From JAFLBI01 sp964616465 (GTDB lineage: Bacteria; Bacteroidota; Bacteroidia; Chitinophagales; Chitinophagaceae): 64,000 nt of DNA. This document shows positions 36,325 to 45,586 of the stretch, piece by piece (within the stretch, counting starts at the first letter, position 1; every line of letters starts with the position of its first letter). A program made the position numbers and the translations under genes. Location: contig CAZTTO010000002.1 of NCBI GenBank assembly GCA_964616465.1, forward strand, positions 182,096 to 246,095, read 5' to 3'. The notes beneath the pieces are model-generated. The model was not told the DNA's origin, did not search any database, and was given only the letters and a program-made list of their open reading frames with translations.

Positions 36325-39300
36325 TTATTTTACGGGCTTAACGTCTTTAAAGATTTTTGCTGGTGGAATACTTTCTACAAGTTTTCTATATCCATTCCAA
36401 TTTTCACCCAATAAGCCATTTATTTTTTGAACTGCCTCCTGAATCAATCCTTCTGCTTCTGCTACCAATCGCTCTTCTTGTGCTCCTGGTGCAATTGGTT
36501 TTGCGGTAATTGATTGCATGGCTGTTTGCATAACACTCATAACCGTTGTTTGAGGCACCTGACCATAGCCTTGACGTTGAATTTGTTTTCCGTTGATAAA
36601 CTCACGTACTGACTTCACAGCATCCTGCCATTTCTTTGTTTCTTTTTTAGCACTGTCTGCATCTTTACCACGCACATCTTTCAATTGCGCTGTTGCTTTA
36701 TTCAGCATATCATCCATATCAGTTAAAATATCCATACCATCAATTAACTGATCAACAGACTTTCTAAAACGAACCATCATAGCACGCTGTGCTAGCTTAA
36801 TATCGTTTTTGTTACCAATTCTTGGATCATCTATTACCGTTACCATAGTTGAATCTTTCTCTCTACCGAATGTGAGAACAACTTTATAGGTTCCAGGTAA
36901 TACTTGCCATCCAGCAGGCTCACCAGCACCAGCTCTACCGCCACCTCTACCACCACCAATTTGACGGAATCCGCGCTCTTCCATGCCCCAATAATTACGC
37001 ACATAACCAGTATCTGCTTTCCAACGCAAGTTGCGAATCACTTGATTCTTATCATTGTAAATTCTAACCTGAATTGTATCAGAACCAGCACCACCCATCA
37101 TATCTTCTAATTGTGCTTTGAAGTTGGCTGGAATCATATCACCAAACTGTTGCATAATTTGATCAAAACTCATACCTGCAGGTAAATTGTATCCCATACT
37201 GCTGGCCATTTCACTCAAGCGCTTCAGTTTTTCCTGCTCACTCATGGTGTTTCCGCCTGCACTCTTTTGTGGCATTTTCTTGATGTAATAAGAAATGGCA
37301 GCACCTCTTCTTCTATTCTCAGCATCCCACATGCCCCATGTACTCCACTCATAAGGAGAATTGCGATATGAGGCTTGAACAGCTGTTGGAGCTGCGAAAA
37401 CAGTAAAGTTCTTTTCAAGCACACCTTTATTTGCCGCAAGTTTTCTAAGTGGACGAATGTCATCAAATACCCATAGCGATCTACCAAAAGTAGCAACTGC
37501 TAAATCAGCTTCTCTTTCTTGAATAGCTAAATCGAAAGTAGAAACAGAGGGATAGCCATTTTTGAATTGCTGGAAGTTTACACCATTATCCAAGCTAATC
37601 CACAACCCTTGCTCAGTACCAACAAAAATTAAGTTTGGCTCAACAGGGTCTTGTAATACTGTCAAAGCATATCCAATTACTTTCTTTTCGTCTACAACCC
37701 TTGTCCACGTTTTTCCAAAATCTGTTGTTCTAAAAATATACGGCTTGAAATCGCCTCTTCTGTAATCATTTGCCACAACAAAGGCTTCACCAGCATTATG
37801 CCTGCTTGCTCTTACCTGTGGAATCCAAATACCTGGCGCGAGCCCTTTGATATTGTTACGAACATTGGTCCATGTTTTTCCACCATCGGTTGTTACTTGC
37901 ACATTGCCATCATCAGTACCCACCCAAATAACACCTTTTTGTACTTTAGATGCATCAATAGCTAAAATGGTACAATGGTTTTCTGCACCTGTAATATCAA
38001 TACTAATACCACCGTTTTGACTTTGATCAATTTTAGCACTGTCATTGGTTGTTAAATCAGGTGAAATGATTTCCCAAGAAGCGCCTTTATTAGTACTCTT
38101 ATGCACAAACTGACTTCCAAAATAAATGGTGTTGTTATCTGTTGGATCTTGCGCAATAGCAGCATTCCAGTTGAAGCGTAACTTGGTTTTATAATTCGGA
38201 GCAGGTGGACGAATATTCCAACGCTCTCCGGTTTTTGCATTGTATCGTCCCACATTACCACCCTGACTCATTGCATACACCCAATCTTCATCATCGGGGT
38301 CAGGCATTACATCAAAACCATCTCCACCCCAAAGATTTTCCCACATATAGTTGCGAATGCCACTTGATTCCCACACATAAGCTGGTCCACGCCAACTTCC
38401 ATTATCCTGCATGCCGCCCATTACTCGATAAGGCATTGCATTGTCAACATTCACATGATAGAACTGACCAAAAGGTAATTTCTCATCAAACATCCAATTC
38501 TTTCCACCATCTCTTGTAATACCAATACCTCCGTCATTTCCATCTATGATGAAATCTGGATTGGTTGGATGAATCCAAAATGCATGGTGATCTGGGTGAA
38601 TACCATTATACGGAATGATAGTCCTATAAGTTTTTCCTCCATCTTCACTTAATGTTACAGTTTGATTCAACATCCATAACTTATTCTCATTAATGGGATC
38701 TACTGCAATATCTTGGAAATAAAAAGGACGATTGGTTACTATAGATGGCTCACTTGTTACGAGCTCCCATTTGTAACCACCATCATTACTTCTATATAGT
38801 CCATTCTTTGTAGCTTCTACCAATGCATACACGCGATTAGGATTAGAGCGACTAATTGTCAAACCAATTCTTCCATAATCACCTTCTGGTAAGCCATGTT
38901 CTTTTCCTAGTTTAGTGAAAGTCTTTCCACCATCTGTTGTCATGTATAAACCACTTCCTTTTCCTCCACTCTTCAAACTATGCGGAGTGCGATAATGCTG
39001 CCACATTGCCACAAAAAGTTTATTTGGATTAGAAGGGTCCATAATCATATCTGCAACTCCACTGGTGTCGTTGGTATACAAAACCTTAGTCCAAGTTTCA
39101 CCTCCATCGGTGGTTTTAAAAAGTCCTCTTTCAGGGTGTTGTGCATACGGATTACCAATAGCACCTACATACACTGTATTAGGTTGGTGTGGATCGACAA
39201 TGATTCTATGTATGCCACGTGTTTTTTCTAAACCAACACGCTTCCAACTTTTACCACCATCAATGGTTTTGTATAACCCTTCACCTATATTGATTGAGTT

Positions 39301-39636
39301 ACGCGGATTTCCTTCTCCCGTTCCTACCCAAACAATATTTGGATTTGACTGCTGAATGGCAAGGGCGCCAATATTTAAAATAGGTTGATCATCAAATACT
39401 GATGTCCAAGAAACACCCGCATTATCTGTTTTCCAAACTCCACCAGAAGCAGCGCCCAACCAAATTTGATTAGGATTACTGATGACTGCATCTATAGCAG
39501 TAACGCGACCGCTCATGCTAGCTGGACCAATATTTCTTGGTTTCCAGTTTTTAAAATGTTGGTTGATGTCAATTTGTTGTGCTAGCCCAATACCTACGAT
39601 GAGGAGCAGAACAATGAGGGAACTAATTTTTCTCAT
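36325..39636 (-). CDS. Large exported Asp-box (VPS10/sortilin-like) beta-propeller protein
   Basis: This 1103-residue protein starts at the Met beginning MRKISSLIVLLL, which gives a signal peptide ending about GLAQQ. The body is built of many Asp-box turns, for example GLYKTIDGGKSWK, GLFKTTDGGETW and VQVTTDGGKTWTNV, as in sortilin/VPS10 and BNR-repeat glycosidase propellers. A C-terminal region of about 330 residues has an Ig-like segment (GTYKVVLTFGREKD) and a helical tail. Such proteins are often labelled glycosyl hydrolases, but I see no catalytic site that proves it. Location is periplasmic or outer surface. Confidence 0.85.
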   Translation of the reverse strand: MRKISSLIVLLLIVGIGLAQQIDINQHFKNWKPRNIGPASMSGRVTAIDAVISNPNQIWLGAASGGVWKTDNAGVSWTSVFDDQPILNIGALAIQQSNPNIVWVGTGEGNPRNSINIGEGLYKTIDGGKSWKRVGLEKTRGIHRIIVDPHQPNTVYVGAIGNPYAQHPERGLFKTTDGGETWTKVLYTNDTSGVADMIMDPSNPNKLFVAMWQHYRTPHSLKSGGKGSGLYMTTDGGKTFTKLGKEHGLPEGDYGRIGLTISRSNPNRVYALVEATKNGLYRSNDGGYKWELVTSEPSIVTNRPFYFQDIAVDPINENKLWMLNQTVTLSEDGGKTYRTIIPYNGIHPDHHAFWIHPTNPDFIIDGNDGGIGITRDGGKNWMFDEKLPFGQFYHVNVDNAMPYRVMGGMQDNGSWRGPAYVWESSGIRNYMWENLWGGDGFDVMPDPDDEDWVYAMSQGGNVGRYNAKTGERWNIRPPAPNYKTKLRFNWNAAIAQDPTDNNTIYFGSQFVHKSTNKGASWEIISPDLTTNDSAKIDQSQNGGISIDITGAENHCTILAIDASKVQKGVIWVGTDDGNVQVTTDGGKTWTNVRNNIKGLAPGIWIPQVRASRHNAGEAFVVANDYRRGDFKPYIFRTTDFGKTWTRVVDEKKVIGYALTVLQDPVEPNLIFVGTEQGLWISLDNGVNFQQFKNGYPSVSTFDLAIQEREADLAVATFGRSLWVFDDIRPLRKLAANKGVLEKNFTVFAAPTAVQASYRNSPYEWSTWGMWDAENRRRGAAISYYIKKMPQKSAGGNTMSEQEKLKRLSEMASSMGYNLPAGMSFDQIMQQFGDMIPANFKAQLEDMMGGAGSDTIQVRIYNDKNQVIRNLRWKADTGYVRNYWGMEERGFRQIGGGRGGGRAGAGEPAGWQVLPGTYKVVLTFGREKDSTMVTVIDDPRIGNKNDIKLAQRAMMVRFRKSVDQLIDGMDILTDMDDMLNKATAQLKDVRGKDADSAKKETKKWQDAVKSVREFINGKQIQRQGYGQVPQTTVMSVMQTAMQSITAKPIAPGAQEERLVAEAEGLIQEAVQKINGLLGENWNGYRKLVESIPPAKIFKDVKPVK

Positions 39637-39708
39637 GCAGAAATAGTTTTGAAACGGAAATTTCTGCAATTAAGATGCAATTACCAAAAATCTGTGGATG
39701 AGTGGTGC

Positions 39709-40098
39709 TTAATATGCTTCGAATAAATACTGAACAGCCTCTACGATCTCTCTTTCATCTCTATTATCACCTCTATGTGCTTTACCAATAGCGTCGCAGG
39801 TTAACAAGATTTTTTGTCGAATAGATGGAGTGAATTTATCCTTATACTGAATATAAAAAGGTGCAAATGCTTTCACATCATAATCCTCCAAACCTTCTGC
39901 TTCTTCAAAATCAAATGAAAATGCTATAAGTCCAGATTGGTCAGAACCAAACTCATCTGTAGATTCTTCTAAACCAGCCCAGTGCTCTTCAATTAATTTC
40001 TTCAAAGCTTCTCTTTCAGAAGACTGAATTTTTCCATCAATATTAGCTGTATAGTAAAAAAGCTTACCGAGTTCTTTATATAGTAATTCGTAAAACAT
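39709..40098 (-). CDS. TerB-like small acidic protein
   Basis: The 129-residue protein is helical and acidic. Two parts resemble the halves of the TerB fold: IDGKIQSSEREALKKLI near the N-terminus and KAHRGDNRDEREIVEAVQYLF at the end. TerB-type proteins occur in stress and tellurite-resistance systems and bind metal. It begins 10 bases after a universal stress protein gene and is the last gene of the stress-type operon. Fold assignment is tentative. Confidence 0.62.
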   Translation of the reverse strand: MFYELLYKELGKLFYYTANIDGKIQSSEREALKKLIEEHWAGLEESTDEFGSDQSGLIAFSFDFEEAEGLEDYDVKAFAPFYIQYKDKFTPSIRQKILLTCDAIGKAHRGDNRDEREIVEAVQYLFEAY

Positions 40099-40108
40099 AG
40101 TTATTTTT

Positions 40109-40951
40109 TTATAAGGTTTCTTCAGTTTCTGGAACTATCAGTAGCGGCTGACGAGTAACATAGCACATATGCTCTGTAAAGCTCTCTAAAAAGAAAGATT
40201 CCAAGAAAGATTTTTTCCTACGAACCATTGCTAGCATATCATAAGGAATATGGTCATACAACCCTTCCATAGTGGTTTGAATATCATGACCACTCACTAA
40301 TCTAAATTGCAAAGGGATAGGATCAAAATGATCTTTGACAAGCGTTGCATAGTTTTCAAACTCTTCTTGCTCTTTAGACTCTTCTCCAGTTAAACCTATC
40401 CTCACAATTGTTGAAGAAGCCGCCAGTACATGTGCAATACCTAAAGTTACGGTGAGTGCATCTATATCAGAAGGATGATAAGATGTTGCATAAACAACAG
40501 ATTGAATTGGTGTGCCATCAAATTGTTCAGGAATGAGTAAAACAGGAATATGAGAAGCCTCAATCATTTTGGCTGCAACTGTTCCAATAAGAGCCTTCTT
40601 GAGTCCACTAGCCCCTTGCGTACCCATAACAATCAAATCGGCATGGTTTTTCTTTGCAAAGCGAACTACATTATCAAGTAAGGGTGCCTTTCCAACAATA
40701 CTAGCAATAGCTACTTCATTATTGGGGTTAAATGTGTCTATTAACTCCTGCATTTGACGCATCACTTCTAATTGCATGTTTTCATTGTGCAACTTCCTTT
40801 CAGCAAATGATTCAATAAATACGCTTTCTACAGGAGTATATACATGATATAACATAATGCTACTGCCTGCCTTTTTTGCAAGATCAATAGCAAACAACAA
40901 TGCTTTTTCGGCAGTTGCAGAAAAATCTGTTGGAACTAAAATTCTTTTCAT
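40109..40951 (-). CDS. Universal stress protein, two tandem domains, ATP-binding type
   Basis: The 280-residue protein holds two UspA domains. The first begins KRILVPTDFS and ends in an ATP-binding motif of the form G-2x-G-9x-G-T (GTQGASGLKKALIGTVA), so this half should bind ATP. The second half is degenerate. Universal stress proteins act in growth arrest and oxidative or low-oxygen stress. It lies between another universal stress gene and the TerB-like gene, all on the same strand. Confidence 0.88.
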   Translation of the reverse strand: MKRILVPTDFSATAEKALLFAIDLAKKAGSSIMLYHVYTPVESVFIESFAERKLHNENMQLEVMRQMQELIDTFNPNNEVAIASIVGKAPLLDNVVRFAKKNHADLIVMGTQGASGLKKALIGTVAAKMIEASHIPVLLIPEQFDGTPIQSVVYATSYHPSDIDALTVTLGIAHVLAASSTIVRIGLTGEESKEQEEFENYATLVKDHFDPIPLQFRLVSGHDIQTTMEGLYDHIPYDMLAMVRRKKSFLESFFLESFTEHMCYVTRQPLLIVPETEETL

Positions 40952-40987
40952 ACTTCAAATCTAGTTTATTCAAATGTTAGAATACAC

Positions 40988-41824
40988 TTAATTATGAGCA
41001 ATAAATAATGGAGTATCTGTTTCTTGCATCAAAATATCTGCCATGCTTGATTTAAACCACCTGCTAAATTCCGTTCTTCTATACGCACCTAAAACCACCA
41101 ATTCATTTTCAGCATATTTTCTAAGAAACTTTAATATTTCTTGTTCTGGTTCTCCGTGTTTAATTGAAAATGTGATGCTCTTATAATGACGACTAATAAA
41201 TTCCTTAACCAATCTATTATGTGGAAGATGTTCTCCTTCAGAAGCAGGTAAAATAGTTAACATGGTTACTGGAATTTTTTCAATCTTTCCAAAAAGATAA
41301 CTGTACATCTTCATGGCATACAATGAAGATGGGCCTCCATCATACAATAAAACAATATGATCAATTGGTCTAAATATTTGAGGCACAACCAATACACCAC
41401 ATTGAACATCTGCTAGTAGCTCTTTGATAAATCGCGTTGGAATTTCTTCTTTGAATTTAGTAAAAGTCTCCTGTTTGCCTATAATAATCAAATCAGCAAA
41501 CATACTTTCTTCTTTCAGCTCTTTTAAGGCTATTTTTTTACTTCTATGCACAGAGTAACGAATGCCTGCTTCTTGACACTTTTTTTCAAAATAAGCTACT
41601 GAAGCGTCTCTCTTTTTTCTGTCTTTCTCCTCTAACTGCTGTATAACAGAGTCATAGTCGCCATGTTTCTTAATGACTTGTGCCACATCATAGCTTCTAT
41701 AACTGATATCGTCTAAAAAAACACCTATTAAATGCGCATCTGCATGTGCACTTAACTGAATAGCATAAGAAACCGTACTTTTTGATAAACGCAAGCCGTC
41801 AAATACGGCTAGAAAATTTTTCAT
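40988..41824 (-). CDS. Universal stress protein, two tandem domains, lacking ATP motif
   Basis: This 278-residue tandem UspA protein starts at MKNFLAVFDGLRLSKS; a Met three codons earlier is possible. Typical features are the opening strand with FDG and ELVVLGAYRRTEFSRW near the end. Neither half has the G-2x-G-9x-G pattern, so it is probably a non-ATP-binding partner of the downstream universal stress protein 36 bases away. Pairs like this often form hetero-oligomers; that is inference. Confidence 0.85.
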   Translation of the reverse strand: MKNFLAVFDGLRLSKSTVSYAIQLSAHADAHLIGVFLDDISYRSYDVAQVIKKHGDYDSVIQQLEEKDRKKRDASVAYFEKKCQEAGIRYSVHRSKKIALKELKEESMFADLIIIGKQETFTKFKEEIPTRFIKELLADVQCGVLVVPQIFRPIDHIVLLYDGGPSSLYAMKMYSYLFGKIEKIPVTMLTILPASEGEHLPHNRLVKEFISRHYKSITFSIKHGEPEQEILKFLRKYAENELVVLGAYRRTEFSRWFKSSMADILMQETDTPLFIAHN

Positions 41825-41918
41825 GGCAAACAATTTTTAGTAAGAAATACAATCCGAATAAAGATGTTGAATAGCAGACATAAAAAAAATGACATTCATC
41901 ATACAATATATACGCCGA

Positions 41919-42770
41919 CTAACTTTCACAAATTGTTTGCAACTCTTGCATTAATCCTTGCATTTTGCCAGTAGTTAAATGAAACTCATGAAGGGCCTCA
42001 GTTTGCATATACAATTGCTGACATGTTATAATCTCTTGTTCCATCAGCCATCTTTTTTCACGGAGAGATAAATGCTGAAGAATGGTAATGGGAAAAATAT
42101 GATACTGTGTAATTAAGTCTTTAATGCCTTTATTTACTGGATAATCCCATGATAATAATTGAAGACCTACACACTCAGCATAATCCACTGAATCTGTGCT
42201 AAATCTAGTATTAGTAACTAACCAACCCTTAAAGCGAAAACTCTTGAACTGTGGGTCGCCTTTTCGTGCTGCTACAATATCATCTACTCGAGCTTTTACA
42301 TACAAGGGCGTTTGTATACTTATGTTCTTACCATGATCTTGACTGTATTTACATTCTATTAAATGCTGTGTTATTCCTTTTGTAGCTATGACATCCATTT
42401 CATGAGAAACACACACTCCACGAACGATTTCTCCAACAGAAACAACATAACCCTGTGCTACAAAAAGTTGACCCGCTAACTGCTCAAAAGGATACCCAGA
42501 TGGACCTAAATCGAACATGGCTTTTTTGAGACGATAGCGCATAGCAGCAACTGTTTTCTTTTTCCGCAACAGCTGAAATGCTCTACTATAAATTTTTTGA
42601 GTGCTAATACCATCTGTTAACCAAGAACGAATATCTTTCTTTATTTGTGCTGCTATATTTCCATCGGCTCCAGCTTGTAATAAAGATCTCACAAGTTTTT
42701 CTTCATCAAACTCCTGCAATTCCCCGGAAGCCTTTGTTACTAATACCTGTTTCTTTTTATTACTAACCAT
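41919..42770 (-). CDS. ATP-cone domain fused to PD-(D/E)XK (Mrr-like) nuclease
   Basis: In this 283-residue fusion, residues about 8-90 form an ATP-cone (VTKASGELQEFDEEKLVRSL), the regulatory nucleotide-sensing domain known from ribonucleotide reductases and NrdR. Residues about 93-215 form a restriction-endonuclease fold. The active-site pattern is Asp126 (HEMDVIA) with Glu139-Cys-Lys141 (HLIECKY). A nuclease gated by ATP or dATP level is a reasonable inference. It follows the P-type ATPase gene after 4 bases and precedes two universal stress genes, so it is not part of a restriction-modification unit. No methyltransferase is nearby. Confidence 0.82.
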   Translation of the reverse strand: MVSNKKKQVLVTKASGELQEFDEEKLVRSLLQAGADGNIAAQIKKDIRSWLTDGISTQKIYSRAFQLLRKKKTVAAMRYRLKKAMFDLGPSGYPFEQLAGQLFVAQGYVVSVGEIVRGVCVSHEMDVIATKGITQHLIECKYSQDHGKNISIQTPLYVKARVDDIVAARKGDPQFKSFRFKGWLVTNTRFSTDSVDYAECVGLQLLSWDYPVNKGIKDLITQYHIFPITILQHLSLREKRWLMEQEIITCQQLYMQTEALHEFHLTTGKMQGLMQELQTICES

Positions 42771-42774
42771 TCAG

Positions 42775-45456
42775 TTAAATTTTCTTTTTTCTATTTTTAA
42801 ACCATTTAAAAACTTCCATTGAAAGTAATATTGGAATGGCTAATAACAAAACATTCATCCATTCTTGCAAAGTAATTGGTTCTATTTTTAAAATACTTTG
42901 CATAAAGGGTATATGCATACTCGCCACATGTATTCCTTGTGCAAGCAGAACACAACCAATTAAAATATAGTTTCTACTAATGGGTACCTTAAAAGCACTT
43001 GTATATTCTGATCTGCAATTGAACACGTGAAAATTTTGCATGAAGACCATCAAAAGAAGTACCAAATCACGCGCATGGTATTCTTTCATCTCTTGCACTT
43101 CAATTAGATAATACCAAAAGCTAAATACAACAATTCCTATAGTCAAACTTGAAACAATTGTTTGCTGAATCATACGCTCATTGAAAATACTTTCTGATGG
43201 CTTTCTTGGAGGCTGCTGCATGGCTCCAGGTTCTCCACCTTCAAATGCCAAAGCAACATCTTGTATTCCATTCGTAACCAAATTCAACCACAATAGTTGT
43301 ACTGCTAAAAGCGGAAGTGGAAGTCCTACAACTATAGAAAGTAAAAACAACACCACTTCTGCAGCACCAGTAGATATAAGTAGATAAATCACTTTCCTAA
43401 CATTATTATAGGCATGTCTACCTTCTTCTACACCTGCAACAATTGAAGTAAAGCAATCGTCAGTTATAATCATACTGCCAACCTCTTTTGCAACATCGGT
43501 CCCGGATCCCATTGCCACACCTAAATTAGCACGCTTCAATGCTGGGGCATCATTTACACCATCACCCGTTACTGCAACAAATTCACCCATTCGTATCATG
43601 GCATCTACAATCTCCAATTTCTGAACGGGTGAAACCCTTGCAAACACATTGGTTGATTGCACCAATTGCATAAATGCACTTGAGGTTGGCTCACCTGCTT
43701 CAGTTAACATATTTCCAGTAACTACAGACTGACCAGGCTCAATAATTCCTAATTCTGTTGCAATCGTTCCAGCTGTAGCGGGATGATCGCCCGTAATCAT
43801 ACAAACTCGAATACCAGCTTTTTTACAAGTAATTACTGAATCTTTCGATTCTGATCTTAATGGGTCAATAAATGCTATTAAACCCGAAAATGTTAAGCCC
43901 TGAATATCGCCAATACTTGTACCCGAAACAGCACCTTCAGCAAATGCAAGTACCCGATATCCCTTAGCCGCCCAGCTATCGGCTTGCTGCAATATCTTAT
44001 TCGTCGCAGCATTGTCTAAACCACTACAAAACCCTAATATGGTTTCTACAGCTCCTTTTGCACCAACTAAATTTTGACCACGTACTTCATAAAATGCTGC
44101 TGCATATTTTAGTTCTGATTCATAAGGTACTTGTTCTTTTAGTGGATGGTTCTTGCGCATGGTTGTTGGATCAATGCCAGATTTATAGGCAAGTGCGCAA
44201 AGTGCTACATCCATAGCATCACCATAATGCGTCCATTTACCATCCTCAAATTCTAAAACGCCTTCATTTGCAAGAACACTTATACGAATCAACTGCTCTA
44301 ATGCTGGATGATGTTTCATTAAAACTGGCTCTTCAGATTCTCCTCCTTTTAATATCAACCCATCACCATTATAACCCTCACCTTTCACCTGCCAAACTGT
44401 ACCATCTAATAATTGAATCATAGTAGCAGTTTGTTCATTCACTGTTAATGTTCCTGTTTTATCACTTGCTATGACCGTACAACTTCCTAAGCTTTCAACC
44501 GATGTGAGCTTACGCACTATAACATTCCTCTTGGCCATTCGCTTTGTTGCTATTGATAGTGCTACCGTTAACGCTACAGGCAGGCCCTCTGGAATTGCAG
44601 ATACAGCTAAAGCAACAATAAAGAAAAAGATGGCCGCCCAATCCATTCCTTGCCAGCGTAATAAAACGGCGAGTACAATACTTAACGCCAGTATAAACCA
44701 AGTTATCTGCCTAATAAAACGTTCCATTCGCACTATCAACGGGGGCTTAGCTGATTCCCCTTTTGAAACGTGCTTCGCAATTTGTCCAACCTGTGTTCTT
44801 CCTCCTGTTGCAACAACTATTCCTTTTCCTCTACCAACCATTACAGTAGCTCCCGCAAAAGCCATATTTGTCTGATCAGCAACTGCTTTATTTTCAAGGA
44901 CTGCATCTGTTTGCTTTTTAGCAGCCAAAGATTCTCCAGTCAAAAAACTTTCATCAATTTCTAATGAATGTGTTTCAATTAAACGAATATCAGCAGGCAC
45001 TTTTGCACCAGATTCTAACCAAACTAAATCACCTGGCACCAACTCTTCTGCATTGATGGTTTTCTCTTTGCCATTTCTTGTAACACGAGCTTGTATCCGA
45101 ATCAACTGTTGTAAACTATTGGCACTCTTTTCGGCCTGAAACTCCTGATAAGCTCCTAAGGCACTATTAATTAAAATGACTAGAAAAATAAAATACGCAT
45201 CTCCAGGTTCGCCAATCAATACAGATGCTGCCGCAGCACCCAATAAAATAAAAATTAATGGATGTATTAACTGATGAAGAATGATTTGTAACAAAGTGGT
45301 TTTCTTCCCCTTTGGAAGTGCATTCATTCCATAACTAGCTTGTCGACTTTTTACCTCTTCATTGGTTAAACCGTGATGACTTGTTGACAATTCTGTTAGC
45401 ACATCTGCTTCGGTACGAGCATGCCAATGGCTTGTAAAAGTTTGTGGTGCATTCAT
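42775..45456 (-). CDS. P-type cation-transporting ATPase (calcium/P2 type)
   Basis: This 893-residue cation pump has the actuator motif TGES (173-176), the M4 motif IPEGLP (288-293) and phosphorylated Asp332 in SDKTGTLT. Later ones are TGDHPATA, VTGDGVNDAPALK and the M6 region NLVTNGIQDVAL. M4 fits P2-type pumps; M6 has Asn-Gly-Ile-Gln-Asp rather than the SERCA sequence Asn-x-x-Thr-Asp-Gly, so calcium specificity is uncertain. An N-terminal cation ATPase domain is present. It heads the operon containing the ATP-cone nuclease and universal stress proteins. Confidence 0.92.
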   Translation of the reverse strand: MNAPQTFTSHWHARTEADVLTELSTSHHGLTNEEVKSRQASYGMNALPKGKKTTLLQIILHQLIHPLIFILLGAAAASVLIGEPGDAYFIFLVILINSALGAYQEFQAEKSANSLQQLIRIQARVTRNGKEKTINAEELVPGDLVWLESGAKVPADIRLIETHSLEIDESFLTGESLAAKKQTDAVLENKAVADQTNMAFAGATVMVGRGKGIVVATGGRTQVGQIAKHVSKGESAKPPLIVRMERFIRQITWFILALSIVLAVLLRWQGMDWAAIFFFIVALAVSAIPEGLPVALTVALSIATKRMAKRNVIVRKLTSVESLGSCTVIASDKTGTLTVNEQTATMIQLLDGTVWQVKGEGYNGDGLILKGGESEEPVLMKHHPALEQLIRISVLANEGVLEFEDGKWTHYGDAMDVALCALAYKSGIDPTTMRKNHPLKEQVPYESELKYAAAFYEVRGQNLVGAKGAVETILGFCSGLDNAATNKILQQADSWAAKGYRVLAFAEGAVSGTSIGDIQGLTFSGLIAFIDPLRSESKDSVITCKKAGIRVCMITGDHPATAGTIATELGIIEPGQSVVTGNMLTEAGEPTSSAFMQLVQSTNVFARVSPVQKLEIVDAMIRMGEFVAVTGDGVNDAPALKRANLGVAMGSGTDVAKEVGSMIITDDCFTSIVAGVEEGRHAYNNVRKVIYLLISTGAAEVVLFLLSIVVGLPLPLLAVQLLWLNLVTNGIQDVALAFEGGEPGAMQQPPRKPSESIFNERMIQQTIVSSLTIGIVVFSFWYYLIEVQEMKEYHARDLVLLLMVFMQNFHVFNCRSEYTSAFKVPISRNYILIGCVLLAQGIHVASMHIPFMQSILKIEPITLQEWMNVLLLAIPILLSMEVFKWFKNRKKKI

Positions 45457-45586
45457 TTGGCAAGTTTTATTAGGTTTAAAACGGAGTCATCGGAAAATAC
45501 AACATAATTGTAGACCCTATTGTCAAGGAAATGTGAATTCAATGAAAGATGTTTCTATTAAGACCTTTCAGTAATTTGCATCTCCT

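Noticed and set aside
41919..42770. ATP-cone nuclease considered as part of a restriction-modification system
   Set aside because: No methyltransferase or specificity gene is nearby and its neighbours are stress and transport genes.
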